This document shows positions 9,280 to 17,280 of a stretch of DNA of 43,038 bases, in pieces. Position 1 is the stretch's first letter. The number at the start of each line of letters is the position of its first letter. A model generated the notes under the pieces. It was given only the letters and a program-made list of their open reading frames with translations. It was not told where the DNA came from and made no database searches. Where the stretch lies: the NCBI GenBank assembly GCA_913045265.1, contig CAJWQX010000031.1, positions 1 to 43,038 on the forward strand. The letters run 5' to 3'. The position numbers and the translations under genes were made by a program. The DNA comes from UBA11889 sp002313255 (GTDB taxonomy: Bacteria; Pseudomonadota; Gammaproteobacteria; Pseudomonadales; Azotimanducaceae).

Positions 9280-10257
9280 TTATTGCACCGGTCCATTGAG
9301 ACTATGCTGAGAAAGAAAGTTCCAGATGACGTTAACGCCGCTAATGTCCCAACCCCGTCCAGGCTCCGGCCACGTGTGGCCCATTTCGTTCATTCGGTAG
9401 AGCTGAACGTCCACGTTGTTAATGCAGTTGGCGTAGGCGACGAGGTCGGCGACGGTGCCGTCTTCGTTGGTGTCAGGGAGGGCCGTGACCGAAGCCGTAG
9501 GGTCGCAGCCGTTGTATGTGCTCCAGTAGTCCATGATGGCATCCATGGATTTGGTCCAATTGGCACCGGCATAAGGAACGACGTCATCCTCTGTTCCGTG
9601 AATTTGCAAGACGGAGGTCGCGTGGGTTGGATTACAGTCGTTAAACGTCTCAGGTGACATCGAGCCGGTTACCGAGGCGATTGCTGCGAAGTCGTCGCTC
9701 AGAAGACAAGCCAATTGATGGCTCATGTAACCACCGTTTGACATGCCGGTAGAGTAGACGCGCGATAAATCAATGAGGTAATCGGTGGCGATCTTGTCGA
9801 TCAATTCAGCTGTGAAGCCGACGTCGTCGGTCGTGCTCTCAATGGTCCAGCTGCCAACGTTCCAATGGGACGTGTCTTCGAGAAGCGTGCCTTGCGGCAC
9901 CACCAAAATAAACTGTTGTTCTTCCGCTAAAACGCGAAAGTCGCCGTAACCCATTTGTCCGATCGCACTGCTCCCGTAGCCGTGGAAATTAAAGAGCAGC
10001 GGCACCGATTCGCTACCACTGTATGACTGGGGTACGTAGAGGAGATAGTCCCGTACGAGCTCGTCGTGGTTGAACGTGCACTCAAGTTGCGCCCCGGTGC
10101 CCAAGCACTCGTCGGCGGTTTGAGTATTCGAGGTTTCCGTTGGTGTGTTGACGCTGACTTCTGGTGTCGGGCTCGAATTACCGCCGGAGCCACCGCCGCA
10201 CGCGCCGATCAAGGTCAGCAGTGCGAGTTGTAGCGAAATGAGCGCCGTAGGCCGCAT
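9280..10257 (-). CDS. Lipoprotein esterase of the PHB-depolymerase/feruloyl-esterase (LpqC) family
   Basis: Predicted 325-residue exported esterase. The signal peptide ends in a lipobox (IGA-C20) followed by a Gly/Ser/Pro/Thr-rich linker (21-48), so it is probably anchored to a membrane by lipid. The catalytic domain has the start LLFNFHGYGSS, the nucleophile elbow GMSNGGYMSH with the serine in G-x-S-x-G-G, a VLQIHGTEDDVVPY segment carrying the acid residue, and a late histidine in MGHTWPEPG. This set is typical of polyhydroxybutyrate-depolymerase-like and feruloyl esterases. Cysteines at TADECLGTG, LECTF, DCNP and NCIN may form disulfides. It is monocistronic; the divergent neighbour starts 162 nt away. 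Confidence 0.87.
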   Translation of the reverse strand: MRPTALISLQLALLTLIGACGGGSGGNSSPTPEVSVNTPTETSNTQTADECLGTGAQLECTFNHDELVRDYLLYVPQSYSGSESVPLLFNFHGYGSSAIGQMGYGDFRVLAEEQQFILVVPQGTLLEDTSHWNVGSWTIESTTDDVGFTAELIDKIATDYLIDLSRVYSTGMSNGGYMSHQLACLLSDDFAAIASVTGSMSPETFNDCNPTHATSVLQIHGTEDDVVPYAGANWTKSMDAIMDYWSTYNGCDPTASVTALPDTNEDGTVADLVAYANCINNVDVQLYRMNEMGHTWPEPGRGWDISGVNVIWNFLSQHSLNGPVQ

Positions 10258-10381
10258 TGTGGTGTCAATCCAGGGTCAAGTTCTGCGCTATTTTCTCTTG
10301 GATTGGGTCGTTTATGCCAATTTCTGTGATTCGCAACATCGCCGCCAACAAACCGACGCTTTGACGCTCTTTCTACGACGG

Positions 10382-10396
10382 CGTAACGTAACGTAA
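10382..10396. repeat. Three tandem CGTAA units before the membrane protein/XRE operon
   Basis: The sequence CGTAACGTAACGTAA sits 24 nt before the GTG start of the membrane-protein gene whose partner encodes an XRE-type repressor. Its position between promoter and ribosome site would suit an operator for autoregulation. This is inferred; the repeat is short and could be chance. Confidence 0.35.
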
Positions 10397-10419
10397 TCGA
10401 TACTTAAGGGCGCAGAATC

Positions 10420-10839
10420 GTGATATCAGCAGACGCATTGGCCGTCGTTCGGCACGTGACCGCGCTATTCTTCGGCGTACTTTACGTCGTCTTGGGTGTG
10501 TCTCTCATAGTCGGGGCGGCTAAATTACTCCCGCCGGGGTTATGGTTAGTTGCGGCGCTTTTAGCGCCCGCATTTATTGCGTTGGCTTTGGTTGCGTTTT
10601 TCTTTGGAGGTAGACGCAACTGGAGGATTCTGAACGATGAACTCCTCGTCGATGAGGCTCGACGGACGGCGGCATTTGGATGGTACTTGATGAACTTGGT
10701 CCTGGTGCCGCTGTATTTCGTGGTTTTGGCGGTTAATGATGGTGTGGTGGATCCGGCTTTCGTGGCGACAATCCCCTTGTTCGGTGTGGGTATTCCTCTT
10801 CTCTATTTCTGCGTGCTCGATTTTCGCGGACGTCGCTGA
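10420..10839 (+). CDS. Four-segment membrane protein paired with an XRE regulator
   Basis: This 139-residue protein has four clear hydrophobic segments (about 12-34, 38-63, 84-106, 112-132) and short charged loops, including GGRRNWRILNDELLVDEARRT between segments two and three. The GTG start follows AAGGG at a good distance. Its TGA stop overlaps the ATG of the next gene (TGATG), so the membrane protein and the regulator are translationally coupled. Small membrane protein/XRE pairs are common in bacteria; the membrane partner is often proposed to sense a signal or be the regulated target, but the exact role here is unknown. Confidence 0.75.
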   Translation: MISADALAVVRHVTALFFGVLYVVLGVSLIVGAAKLLPPGLWLVAALLAPAFIALALVAFFFGGRRNWRILNDELLVDEARRTAAFGWYLMNLVLVPLYFVVLAVNDGVVDPAFVATIPLFGVGIPLLYFCVLDFRGRR

Positions 10840-11072
10840 TGGCTGGCGCCCACAAGGACTTGGTGAACCGATTGCGTGAGCAACGCAAGGCGTGTGGATT
10901 GACTCAAGCGCAGTTGGCTGCGGCGGTCTTGGTATCCCGTAAAACCGTCAATACGATTGAAAATGGGGTGTTCGTACCATCGACCACGCTGGCGCTGAAG
11001 CTGGCTGGGGAATTAGGTTGTAACGTGGAAGAGTTGTTTCAGCTGCCGGGCGCGATTTTCGAGAAAAACTAG
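10839..11072 (+). CDS. XRE-family helix-turn-helix transcriptional regulator
   Basis: This 77-residue regulator consists of little more than a Cro/CI-type helix-turn-helix. LREQRKACGLTQAQLAAAV (12-30) forms helices 1-2, LVSRKTVNTIENGVFVPS the recognition helix, and LALKLAGELGCNVEELFQL the last helices. It belongs to the short YgzD/YozG-like class of compact regulators. It overlaps the stop of the upstream membrane-protein gene by one base, and the pair probably share one promoter. The CGTAA repeats at 10382 are a candidate binding site. There is no sensory domain, so any signal must come through the partner or small molecules acting on the dimer. Confidence 0.88.
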   Translation: MAGAHKDLVNRLREQRKACGLTQAQLAAAVLVSRKTVNTIENGVFVPSTTLALKLAGELGCNVEELFQLPGAIFEKN

Positions 11073-11085
11073 CGACCAACGGCCG

Positions 11086-11298
11086 TCAACCGTCGCCCCA
11101 CAAATTCCGGTGCCGTTGGTCGAGTTCAGCTTCTGCGATTCGGGATTCAGCGTCGATCACTAAACTGTGGCGGGATAACTGCTCGTAACGTGGCCAGTCA
11201 GGCAGATTGCCAATTTTGGCGAACGCCAAAACCGTGTTCGACCAGTCGAGGGCTAATTGTTTGACGATCGGGTCGCCAGCACGCCATGGATTTCCTAA
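11086..11298 (-). pseudogene. Orphaned C-terminus of a carboxylesterase (type B family)
   Basis: Reading the minus strand in the frame that ends with TGA at 11086-11088 gives about 70 residues: LGNPWRAGDPIVKQLALDW, then SNTVLAFAKIGNLPDWPRYE, then a tail with HSLVIDAESRI and RHRNLW before the stop. The order (PW..GDP, W..FAK.GN.LP.WP.Y, R..M/L, R..LW) is that of the last segment of type B carboxylesterases (para-nitrobenzyl-esterase type), normally about 500 residues long. No catalytic part is present and there is no good start codon. The frame begins exactly where the molybdenum-hydroxylase gene stops, so a deletion or rearrangement probably fused the two gene ends. Confidence 0.6.
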
Positions 11299-13388
11299 TC
11301 GGCGGCAGCTTCGCGCAATCGCTCGGGTGTGAAAGGCAAATGCCTGACCCGGACACCTGTTGCGGAATGGATCGCGTTGGCGAGAGCCCCGGAAGTTGGA
11401 CCCTGCGTTGCCTCACCTGCACCGAGTGACTCGAGTTCGGGATGGTCGATGATGTCCGTTTCGACGATAGGTATTTCATTGAAGCGCAGGATGGGATACG
11501 TCTCCCAATCACGGCTGGTGACGCCGTCGCGATTGAACGCCACGGCTTCTTTGAGGCACCAGCTAAGGGCTTGAATGGCGCCGCCCTCCAGCTGATTAAT
11601 TAGGCCATCCCGATCCACGACACGACCGGCGTCAGCGGCAATCCAAAGGTGGGACACACGAACCTCAGCCGTGGTTGTATCAACGACAACTTCAGCGACG
11701 ACGGCCGCGTAACACTGACGGTTTTTATATTGTGCGAGGCCAAGTCCGCGAGAATCGGACACACCGCCGGCTAACTCGACGACTCGCTCCAGTACTGCGA
11801 TGGCTCGCGTATCACGTAAGTGCCGCATCCGAAACGTAAGGGGATCGGTATCGACGGCGAGTGCTAACTCGTCCATAAACGATTCGATGGCAAATACGTT
11901 GCACTGAGCACCGAGGCTTCGCAGAGCGGATGTTCGAAGGGGTGAGTCGGTCACAAATCGTTTCACGATCTGTTGATCGGGAAATTCGTAAATGGGCAAG
12001 GCGTTGCGATGAATTCCTGATTCCGACCCTAGGCGGGGAGTGGGCTCGTTGGGCTGAAATCCATCGTCGATATGCCACGCAGCAACAACGTCCATACCGC
12101 TGCGACCCGGGGCCGGTCGACCAACATGAGAAAAGCTCCAGACATCATGTGTCCACAGGTCGACGTTGCCGCTACCGCTTAAGTTGGCGCCCATTCCAAC
12201 GCGCATCGCAGGACCGTACGGCTCCCACTGATGTTCATCCGCTCTCGACCATTTCAACAGAACCGGTCTCCCTGGAGCAGCACGCGCACAGAGTGCAGCA
12301 TCGACGGTAGCGTCGTCCGCGCCATTGTGACCGTAGCAGCCGGCACCTTGGACATAGATAACCCGAATAGTCTTGGCGTCCATTGCTAAGAGTTGGGCAA
12401 GCGTATGGCGTATGAGTTCGATCCCTTGACTAGGTGACCAGACGGTGAGAATCCCGTCGGCCAATTGCGCGGCCGCAGCCGAAGGGCCAAGTGATCCATG
12501 CATCAGGTAGGGTCGCGAATAAACGGCGTTGATCGCTGTCGTGAGCGATCGTGGAGGGACGTCTTGCGGTACGTTATCTAGGATCGGGAAAGCCGAAGCT
12601 TCATGGGCAACAAGGTAATCGGGCAAGGGCTTGTCGGCAGGAATTTCTCGAGTCTGTGTCCAAATAGCCATGTTGCCCACGGATTCAGCAAGTCGCGTCG
12701 CCCGGTACTCGTCAGTGCTCATGACGGCAATGAAACTTCCGTCGACGAAACCCAAGTCCGGAGCTTCGATCTGGGTAAGGTCGACGGTTTCTAATCGATG
12801 ATGATAGGAGGGGGGTCGAACAATGCGGGCATGCAACATGTTTGGGAATTCGAGATCGTGCACGAAGACACCCACCCCTCGAATTTTGTCTTCGAGGTCA
12901 ATCCGGGCGTGGTTATCGCGACCAAGTACCTTGTATTTGGAAGGATCTTTTTCCTGGGTCGGGTCCACGATTTGGAATTTGAACGGCGTGCCGGCCTGGA
13001 TTTCCGTGTAACTGGTGGGCGCGTTCAGACCAGGACCTGTCACGACGCCATTTGAGACCTCAAGTTGAGCCGGATCATCGGAGACTTCGGACAACATCAA
13101 TCGACGCGCCCATGCGCATGCCTGCCGCACCGCGGCCCCACTAGTTTCGACTGACATTGAACCGGCGGTGACCATTTCGTTGGGAGTGATCCCGGTCTCA
13201 GCGGATCGCACATGGACCTGGTCGGGGTCGACGTCGAGTTCTTCTGCGGCAATGAGTTGTATGGCAGTCAGAATTCCTTGTCCGAGTTCCACTTTGCCCG
13301 TAGACACGGTGATGCTGCCGTCATTCTCAATGGCAATCCATCGGTCGAGGTCGGGTGTCCGGATCAGTGATCCCGGCAAATTACTCAT
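11295..13388 (-). CDS. Molybdopterin-binding large subunit of a xanthine-dehydrogenase-family hydroxylase
   Basis: This 697-residue subunit is similar in plan to IorB and nicotinate-dehydrogenase large subunits. The N-terminus has GSITVSTGKVELGQGILTA (cofactor-binding region), a second domain begins near GVGVFVHDLEFPNMLHARIV, and the C-terminal GAGEATQGPTSGALANAI carries the catalytic glutamate (about E659), which activates water for hydroxylation in this family. At 697 residues it is slightly shorter than usual (about 730-770). No signal peptide is seen, unlike many IorB proteins. Its ATG overlaps the stop of the [2Fe-2S] subunit (ATGA), so the two are coupled. No FAD subunit is nearby, so electrons must leave by a cytochrome or other acceptor. 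Confidence 0.87.
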   Translation of the reverse strand: MSNLPGSLIRTPDLDRWIAIENDGSITVSTGKVELGQGILTAIQLIAAEELDVDPDQVHVRSAETGITPNEMVTAGSMSVETSGAAVRQACAWARRLMLSEVSDDPAQLEVSNGVVTGPGLNAPTSYTEIQAGTPFKFQIVDPTQEKDPSKYKVLGRDNHARIDLEDKIRGVGVFVHDLEFPNMLHARIVRPPSYHHRLETVDLTQIEAPDLGFVDGSFIAVMSTDEYRATRLAESVGNMAIWTQTREIPADKPLPDYLVAHEASAFPILDNVPQDVPPRSLTTAINAVYSRPYLMHGSLGPSAAAAQLADGILTVWSPSQGIELIRHTLAQLLAMDAKTIRVIYVQGAGCYGHNGADDATVDAALCARAAPGRPVLLKWSRADEHQWEPYGPAMRVGMGANLSGSGNVDLWTHDVWSFSHVGRPAPGRSGMDVVAAWHIDDGFQPNEPTPRLGSESGIHRNALPIYEFPDQQIVKRFVTDSPLRTSALRSLGAQCNVFAIESFMDELALAVDTDPLTFRMRHLRDTRAIAVLERVVELAGGVSDSRGLGLAQYKNRQCYAAVVAEVVVDTTTAEVRVSHLWIAADAGRVVDRDGLINQLEGGAIQALSWCLKEAVAFNRDGVTSRDWETYPILRFNEIPIVETDIIDHPELESLGAGEATQGPTSGALANAIHSATGVRVRHLPFTPERLREAAAD

Positions 13389-13834
13389 TTGGCGAGTTGC
13401 TCAAGTGCTCGGATGACACGTGGGTGAGCCCCGCATCGACAGAGGTGTCCATCTAACGCGTTGACAATATTGTTGTGGGTCGGGTGAGCGTTCGTTTGAA
13501 AAAGGGCGTAGGCCGCGACGGCAATGCCTGAGAGACAGTACCCACATTGGCTTGCGTTGGAAGTTAATAGTGCGTTTTGCACCGCGCTCAACACGTCGCC
13601 TCTTGCCAAACCTTCCAGGGTCGTGAGCCGGCGTTCCGACGCGTCGCTTAACGCGAGCGTGCAGCTAGGTACTGGTCGATCATCTGCGAGAACTGTGCAA
13701 GCGCCGCATTGTTCGGCTTCGCAACCGAGTTTTACGCTCTTGATACCGCATTCGTTACGCAACACATACGCGAGCGGGGTCGTTTCAATTGCCTCAACGG
13801 CAATCGATTCCCCGTTTAGCTGCAACTCGGTCAT
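13385..13834 (-). CDS. [2Fe-2S] small subunit of a molybdenum hydroxylase
   Basis: This 149-residue iron-sulfur subunit has two clusters. The plant-ferredoxin-like site has C38-x4-C43-x2-C46 and C58 (KLGCEAEQCGACTV). The all-helical second site has C97-x2-C100 and C132-x-C134 (SQCGYC and HLCRCG). This is the standard arrangement of CoxS/IorA/XdhC-type subunits, which pass electrons from the molybdenum centre. It is the first gene of the unit, with its stop overlapping the large-subunit start. Accessory genes for cofactor maturation (XdhC-like, MobA-like) are not in the window. The promoter should lie in 13835-14064, shared with the divergent aminotransferase gene. Confidence 0.93.
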   Translation of the reverse strand: MTELQLNGESIAVEAIETTPLAYVLRNECGIKSVKLGCEAEQCGACTVLADDRPVPSCTLALSDASERRLTTLEGLARGDVLSAVQNALLTSNASQCGYCLSGIAVAAYALFQTNAHPTHNNIVNALDGHLCRCGAHPRVIRALEQLAK

Positions 13835-14064
13835 CGAACGTTGGGTCGGAAGGATCGGAAAATTGGTTTGCTCGTGTGCGCGACGAATTGATGGTTCACG
13901 ATAACCTTCTCGCGGTTGATCAGCTCACTATAACGCCATGTCTCTCGGTCCGATCCAAGATTTTCACAGGCATTGCGTAGCCGCGTAGCGTTGAGTTCAA
14001 GAAACTTGCGGTAGCATGTCTACGAAATGGGTTTGAGGCAGGCTAGTAAGCGAAAGGAATGGCA

Positions 14065-15447
14065 ATGGCTACTCAAGAAGAACATCCACTCATCGCGGAA
14101 TATCGGCGGTTCAGTCCGGGTTCGGAAACGTTAGCGGAGCGAAGTACGGCCGTATTTCCGGGCGGTGATACCCGTTCGAGTGCCCATTACGGACCCTATC
14201 CGTTGGTCATGGATCACGGGTCTGGTTGCCATATCACGGACGTTGATGGCCATGAATTACTCGACTTTATGAATAACTTTACGTCGCTTATTCACGGCCA
14301 TGCCCATCCGGCCGTTGTCGCTGCGGTCAAAGAACAAGCGTCTAAGGGTTCGGCTTATGCTGCCACCAGTTTGAACCAAATTGAGCTTGCGGAACTGATT
14401 GTCGAGCGCGTGCCGTCCATTGAACAGCTCCGTTTCACGAGTTCAGGCACCGAAGGGACGCTCATGGCGATTCGGTGTGCCCGAGCCGCAACGGGGCGTC
14501 AGAAGATCATGAAAATGGAAGGGGGTTATCACGGCAGTTACGAGTTGGCCGAAGTATCGTTAGTACCTGATCCGAACGAGCGCGGATCGCTTGACGCGCC
14601 GGTGTCGCTGCCGATCGACAAAAGTTTTCCCGAGAGCGTCCTCCGCGACACCGTGATCTGTCCGTATAACGAACCTGAACGAGCCGAAGCGTTAATCGAC
14701 AAGCACGCGCAAGATCTGGCCGCCGTGATCGTCGAACCGGTGCTGGGGTCCATGGGCATGTTGCCGGCGAGCCACGAATTCCTGGCCGCGTTACGACGTG
14801 CGACAGAACGTCACGGCATTGTCTTGATATTTGATGAGGTGATTACGTTGCGCCTGGGAGATGGCGGGGCGCAGTCGGTCTACGGTGTCATTCCCGATTT
14901 GACCTGCATGGGCAAGATTATTGGTGGTGGACTACCGGTCGGCGGTGTCGGAGGAAAACGCGAGCTCATGCAGTTGTTTAGTCCTAGCCAGGAAAACCCG
15001 GTCATGCATGCGAGCACCTTTAGCGGTAACGCGCTCACCATGGCCGCTGGGAAAGCCGCGATGGAGGCGTACACGGGCGACGAAGTGAAGCGCATCAATG
15101 CACTTGGCGAGCGCCTGCGGGAGGGGTTTAACCATGCCTTCCAACAGGCGGGAATAAAGGGTCAGGCGTTGGGGACGGGATCGCTAACTAACCTGCATAT
15201 AGCGTCGACTGGGGTACTGCACGATGCCCGGGACTCGATTGCTGGCATGATCGCGGCAGGGCACATACCGCGTTTGTTGCATCTTTGCATGCTGCGCCGG
15301 GGGGTTGCGTCGGCTTCGCGATTAATGTTTTGCGTGAGTACGGCCATGGGTGAGACAGAGATCGAGCAAGCGATCACGGCGCTCCACGAATCGCTTGCCG
15401 AACTCGGCCCGTACGTCGCCAGCGAACGACCGTTGTTAGTAGCATAG
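14065..15447 (+). CDS. Class III aminotransferase, glutamate-1-semialdehyde aminomutase-like
   Basis: This 460-residue PLP enzyme has the GSA-aminomutase layout: VFPGGDTRSSAHYGPYP near the start, ITDVDGHELLDF, the substrate region FTSSGTEGTLMAIRCAR, the cofactor acid IFDEVI (D257 here) and the Schiff-base lysine in LTCMGKIIGGGLPVGG (K284). It departs from true HemL, which has a NSPVR-type N-terminus, so a role in another aminotransfer or 2,1-aminomutase reaction is at least as likely as haem synthesis. Start choice: AAAGGA abuts the first ATG (14059) but sits six bases before the ATG at 14065, so I prefer the latter. It is convergent with the transporter gene, with only 20 nt between stops. 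Confidence 0.85.
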   Translation: MATQEEHPLIAEYRRFSPGSETLAERSTAVFPGGDTRSSAHYGPYPLVMDHGSGCHITDVDGHELLDFMNNFTSLIHGHAHPAVVAAVKEQASKGSAYAATSLNQIELAELIVERVPSIEQLRFTSSGTEGTLMAIRCARAATGRQKIMKMEGGYHGSYELAEVSLVPDPNERGSLDAPVSLPIDKSFPESVLRDTVICPYNEPERAEALIDKHAQDLAAVIVEPVLGSMGMLPASHEFLAALRRATERHGIVLIFDEVITLRLGDGGAQSVYGVIPDLTCMGKIIGGGLPVGGVGGKRELMQLFSPSQENPVMHASTFSGNALTMAAGKAAMEAYTGDEVKRINALGERLREGFNHAFQQAGIKGQALGTGSLTNLHIASTGVLHDARDSIAGMIAAGHIPRLLHLCMLRRGVASASRLMFCVSTAMGETEIEQAITALHESLAELGPYVASERPLLVA

Positions 15448-15467
15448 GAGAGGCGATTTACGCCGAG

Positions 15468-16925
15468 TTAAAGAATATCCACGACCTTGGTGTAAATCGT
15501 GTACCCGGCGAAACCGATGTACATCGCTGAGGCAATCACCATGAAGAAGATATTGATCCATCCCGGTCGTGCTGATTTCGGCAAATAAGTCAGGTTCATA
15601 TAGAGCAGCAGTGGCACGTAAACGGCCATGGCAAAACCACCGATGAGCGCCGAGATGAAGAGGAAATCAAGTCCGGCAATATCGTATTGCTCGAAGAACC
15701 AGACGCTGAAGGTGCCGATGATCATGGTGGTGCTCACCAGGATCAGATACCACTGTTCAAGCTTGAACCATTTGCCAAACTTAAAGTTGGTGTGCAGCAA
15801 ATCGGAAAAGATTCGGCTGCCGCCGTCGACTCCGCCCAACTGGGTGCTAAAAAGTGCGGCCATGCCGACCACGAGAAATAAATAGCGTCCTGAAGTGCCC
15901 ATGCTTTCTTCGAGAATGGACGCCAAGTCCCAGACCAAGCTGCCCCGATCCGGGACCAGACCGATCGGGTGCAGTACCGCGAGTGCCCCGAATATGAACA
16001 GAAACATCGTGAAGCTGCCGAGTAGCCAGAAGAACAGTACTTGGTCGATCACTACGTACCGAAACCAGTCGCGAAAACGTTTCTGATTTTCCTCGGTCTC
16101 TGGGTAAAGGTAGCCGGTATCCATTTCTTTGGTTTCGTGTTTGTGCGCCGCGCTCATGAGCGTCGGCATGCGGGCGCCCATGCCAATCCCTTTTTCGCGG
16201 AGGTAGTACGCGTAATACAAGTTGCCAAGTCCACCAGCCCCTGCGAACACGACGGCTCCGAAAAATCGACTAAACGAGAGCTCATCGCGGATTGAGCCAT
16301 CGTCTGCGAATACGGGGACCGGAAAATCAGGAAAGTCAAAAATGTTGGTGACGCCGTCCCACATCGCCATGAACAAGTCCATGGAACCGATCTCCCAGAC
16401 GACATAGATGAGACCAACCACGATGACGACAATCAGGAACATGATGGATCGCTCAACGGCCTTATAGATGACCTTTGGTCCGAAAAGGATGGCGGCAACC
16501 GCCGCAAAAACGAGGGCGGTCCACGCCCATGGAGGACTCGAATGTCCAGGCCCAAAGATCAAATCCCTTAAGGCAATACCGGTTTCCCGCGCCCAACCGG
16601 GTAGGAACTTGCCGACGACGATCATGAAGACCCAGACATAGACGATGGTCTTGATCACCCGCACCATGCCGGTAAACGGGCTCTCGCCGGTGACGATCGA
16701 CCAGCGCCCGATCTCGATGTTGATCCAGAGCTGCAGAAAGATGCCGATGGCTGCGGCCCAGAGTAGTTGGGCGCCCACGATCGATGTGATCCAGGGCCAC
16801 ATGATCAGTTCGCCTGAGCCGATGGCGAGCCCCGCCATGACGATGCCTGGGCCCATCATTTTGACCAGAGATTTCTTGCGGGCGGGAAGATCGGCTTCCT
16901 TAAAGGACGGGATGGGGACCGGCAT
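15468..16925 (-). CDS. Nramp-family transporter lacking the usual metal-binding motifs
   Basis: This 485-residue protein has about eleven membrane segments and an Nramp-like start, KKSLVKMMGPGIVMAGLAIG. In metal-transporting Nramps segment 1 carries DPGN and segment 6 carries MPH. Here the equivalent places read GSGELIMWP and GGLGNLYYAYYL, so the standard Mn/Fe ligands are missing. An unusually long cytosolic loop (about 235-290, with HKHETKEMDTGYLYPETEE) is present. The likely roles are therefore a different cation (Mg-like Nramp relatives are known) or an organic solute. The start ATG has AAGGAT upstream. It ends 20 nt from the convergent aminotransferase stop. Confidence 0.8.
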   Translation of the reverse strand: MPVPIPSFKEADLPARKKSLVKMMGPGIVMAGLAIGSGELIMWPWITSIVGAQLLWAAAIGIFLQLWINIEIGRWSIVTGESPFTGMVRVIKTIVYVWVFMIVVGKFLPGWARETGIALRDLIFGPGHSSPPWAWTALVFAAVAAILFGPKVIYKAVERSIMFLIVVIVVGLIYVVWEIGSMDLFMAMWDGVTNIFDFPDFPVPVFADDGSIRDELSFSRFFGAVVFAGAGGLGNLYYAYYLREKGIGMGARMPTLMSAAHKHETKEMDTGYLYPETEENQKRFRDWFRYVVIDQVLFFWLLGSFTMFLFIFGALAVLHPIGLVPDRGSLVWDLASILEESMGTSGRYLFLVVGMAALFSTQLGGVDGGSRIFSDLLHTNFKFGKWFKLEQWYLILVSTTMIIGTFSVWFFEQYDIAGLDFLFISALIGGFAMAVYVPLLLYMNLTYLPKSARPGWINIFFMVIASAMYIGFAGYTIYTKVVDIL

Positions 16926-17280
16926 GGATCAATCCTTATGTTGGTTACTGCGATCGCGACGATCGTTCCCCATGCGTAGAGAACTCGCCGCTGTCCTATT
17001 TAAGTTGGCGTTTCATTTCCATGTTACTTTGAGTCAAGACGTAAATTAAGCGGCACTCAACGGGGCTGTGCGAAGAAGGGAGAAGTACATGAGCCCACAC
17101 TCGCGAACATCCAAGGTTATGTTCTTTTGTGGACGTTATGGATCGGGCCTTCGTATGCGTCAACCTCCCTCGGTTTCAACATCGATTCTGAGAAGCAGAT
17201 AGAGATAACGTGGCTACCGTGGATTAGGCTGCGCCACATGGTCGATCTTTGGGAATTCTTGACGATTGATAGGAGGTTAG
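16926..17280. other. Intergenic region between divergent transporter and Gfo/Idh/MocA genes
   Basis: These 355 nt separate divergent genes and should hold promoters for both. Near the right end GATAGGAGGTTAG is a strong ribosome site for the gene at 17281. I see no RNA gene, repeat or convincing long hairpin. A 37-codon candidate ORF (17089-17202) lies inside and is listed separately. Confidence 0.5.
17089..17202 (+). CDS. Candidate 37-residue peptide, unrecognised
   Basis: A short frame starts at ATG 17089 behind GAAGGGAGAAGTAC, a good ribosome site, and ends at TAG 17200-17202. The peptide begins MSPHSRTSKVMFFCGRYGSG and is basic and Ser-rich, with no membrane segment. It lies 78 nt before the oxidoreductase gene and could be a leader peptide or a chance ORF. 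The only support is the ribosome site. Confidence 0.2.
   Translation: MSPHSRTSKVMFFCGRYGSGLRMRQPPSVSTSILRSR

Noticed and set aside
14059..14064. ATG at 14059 as start of the aminotransferase gene
   Set aside because: The ribosome site AAAGGA directly abuts it; the ATG at 14065 has normal spacing.
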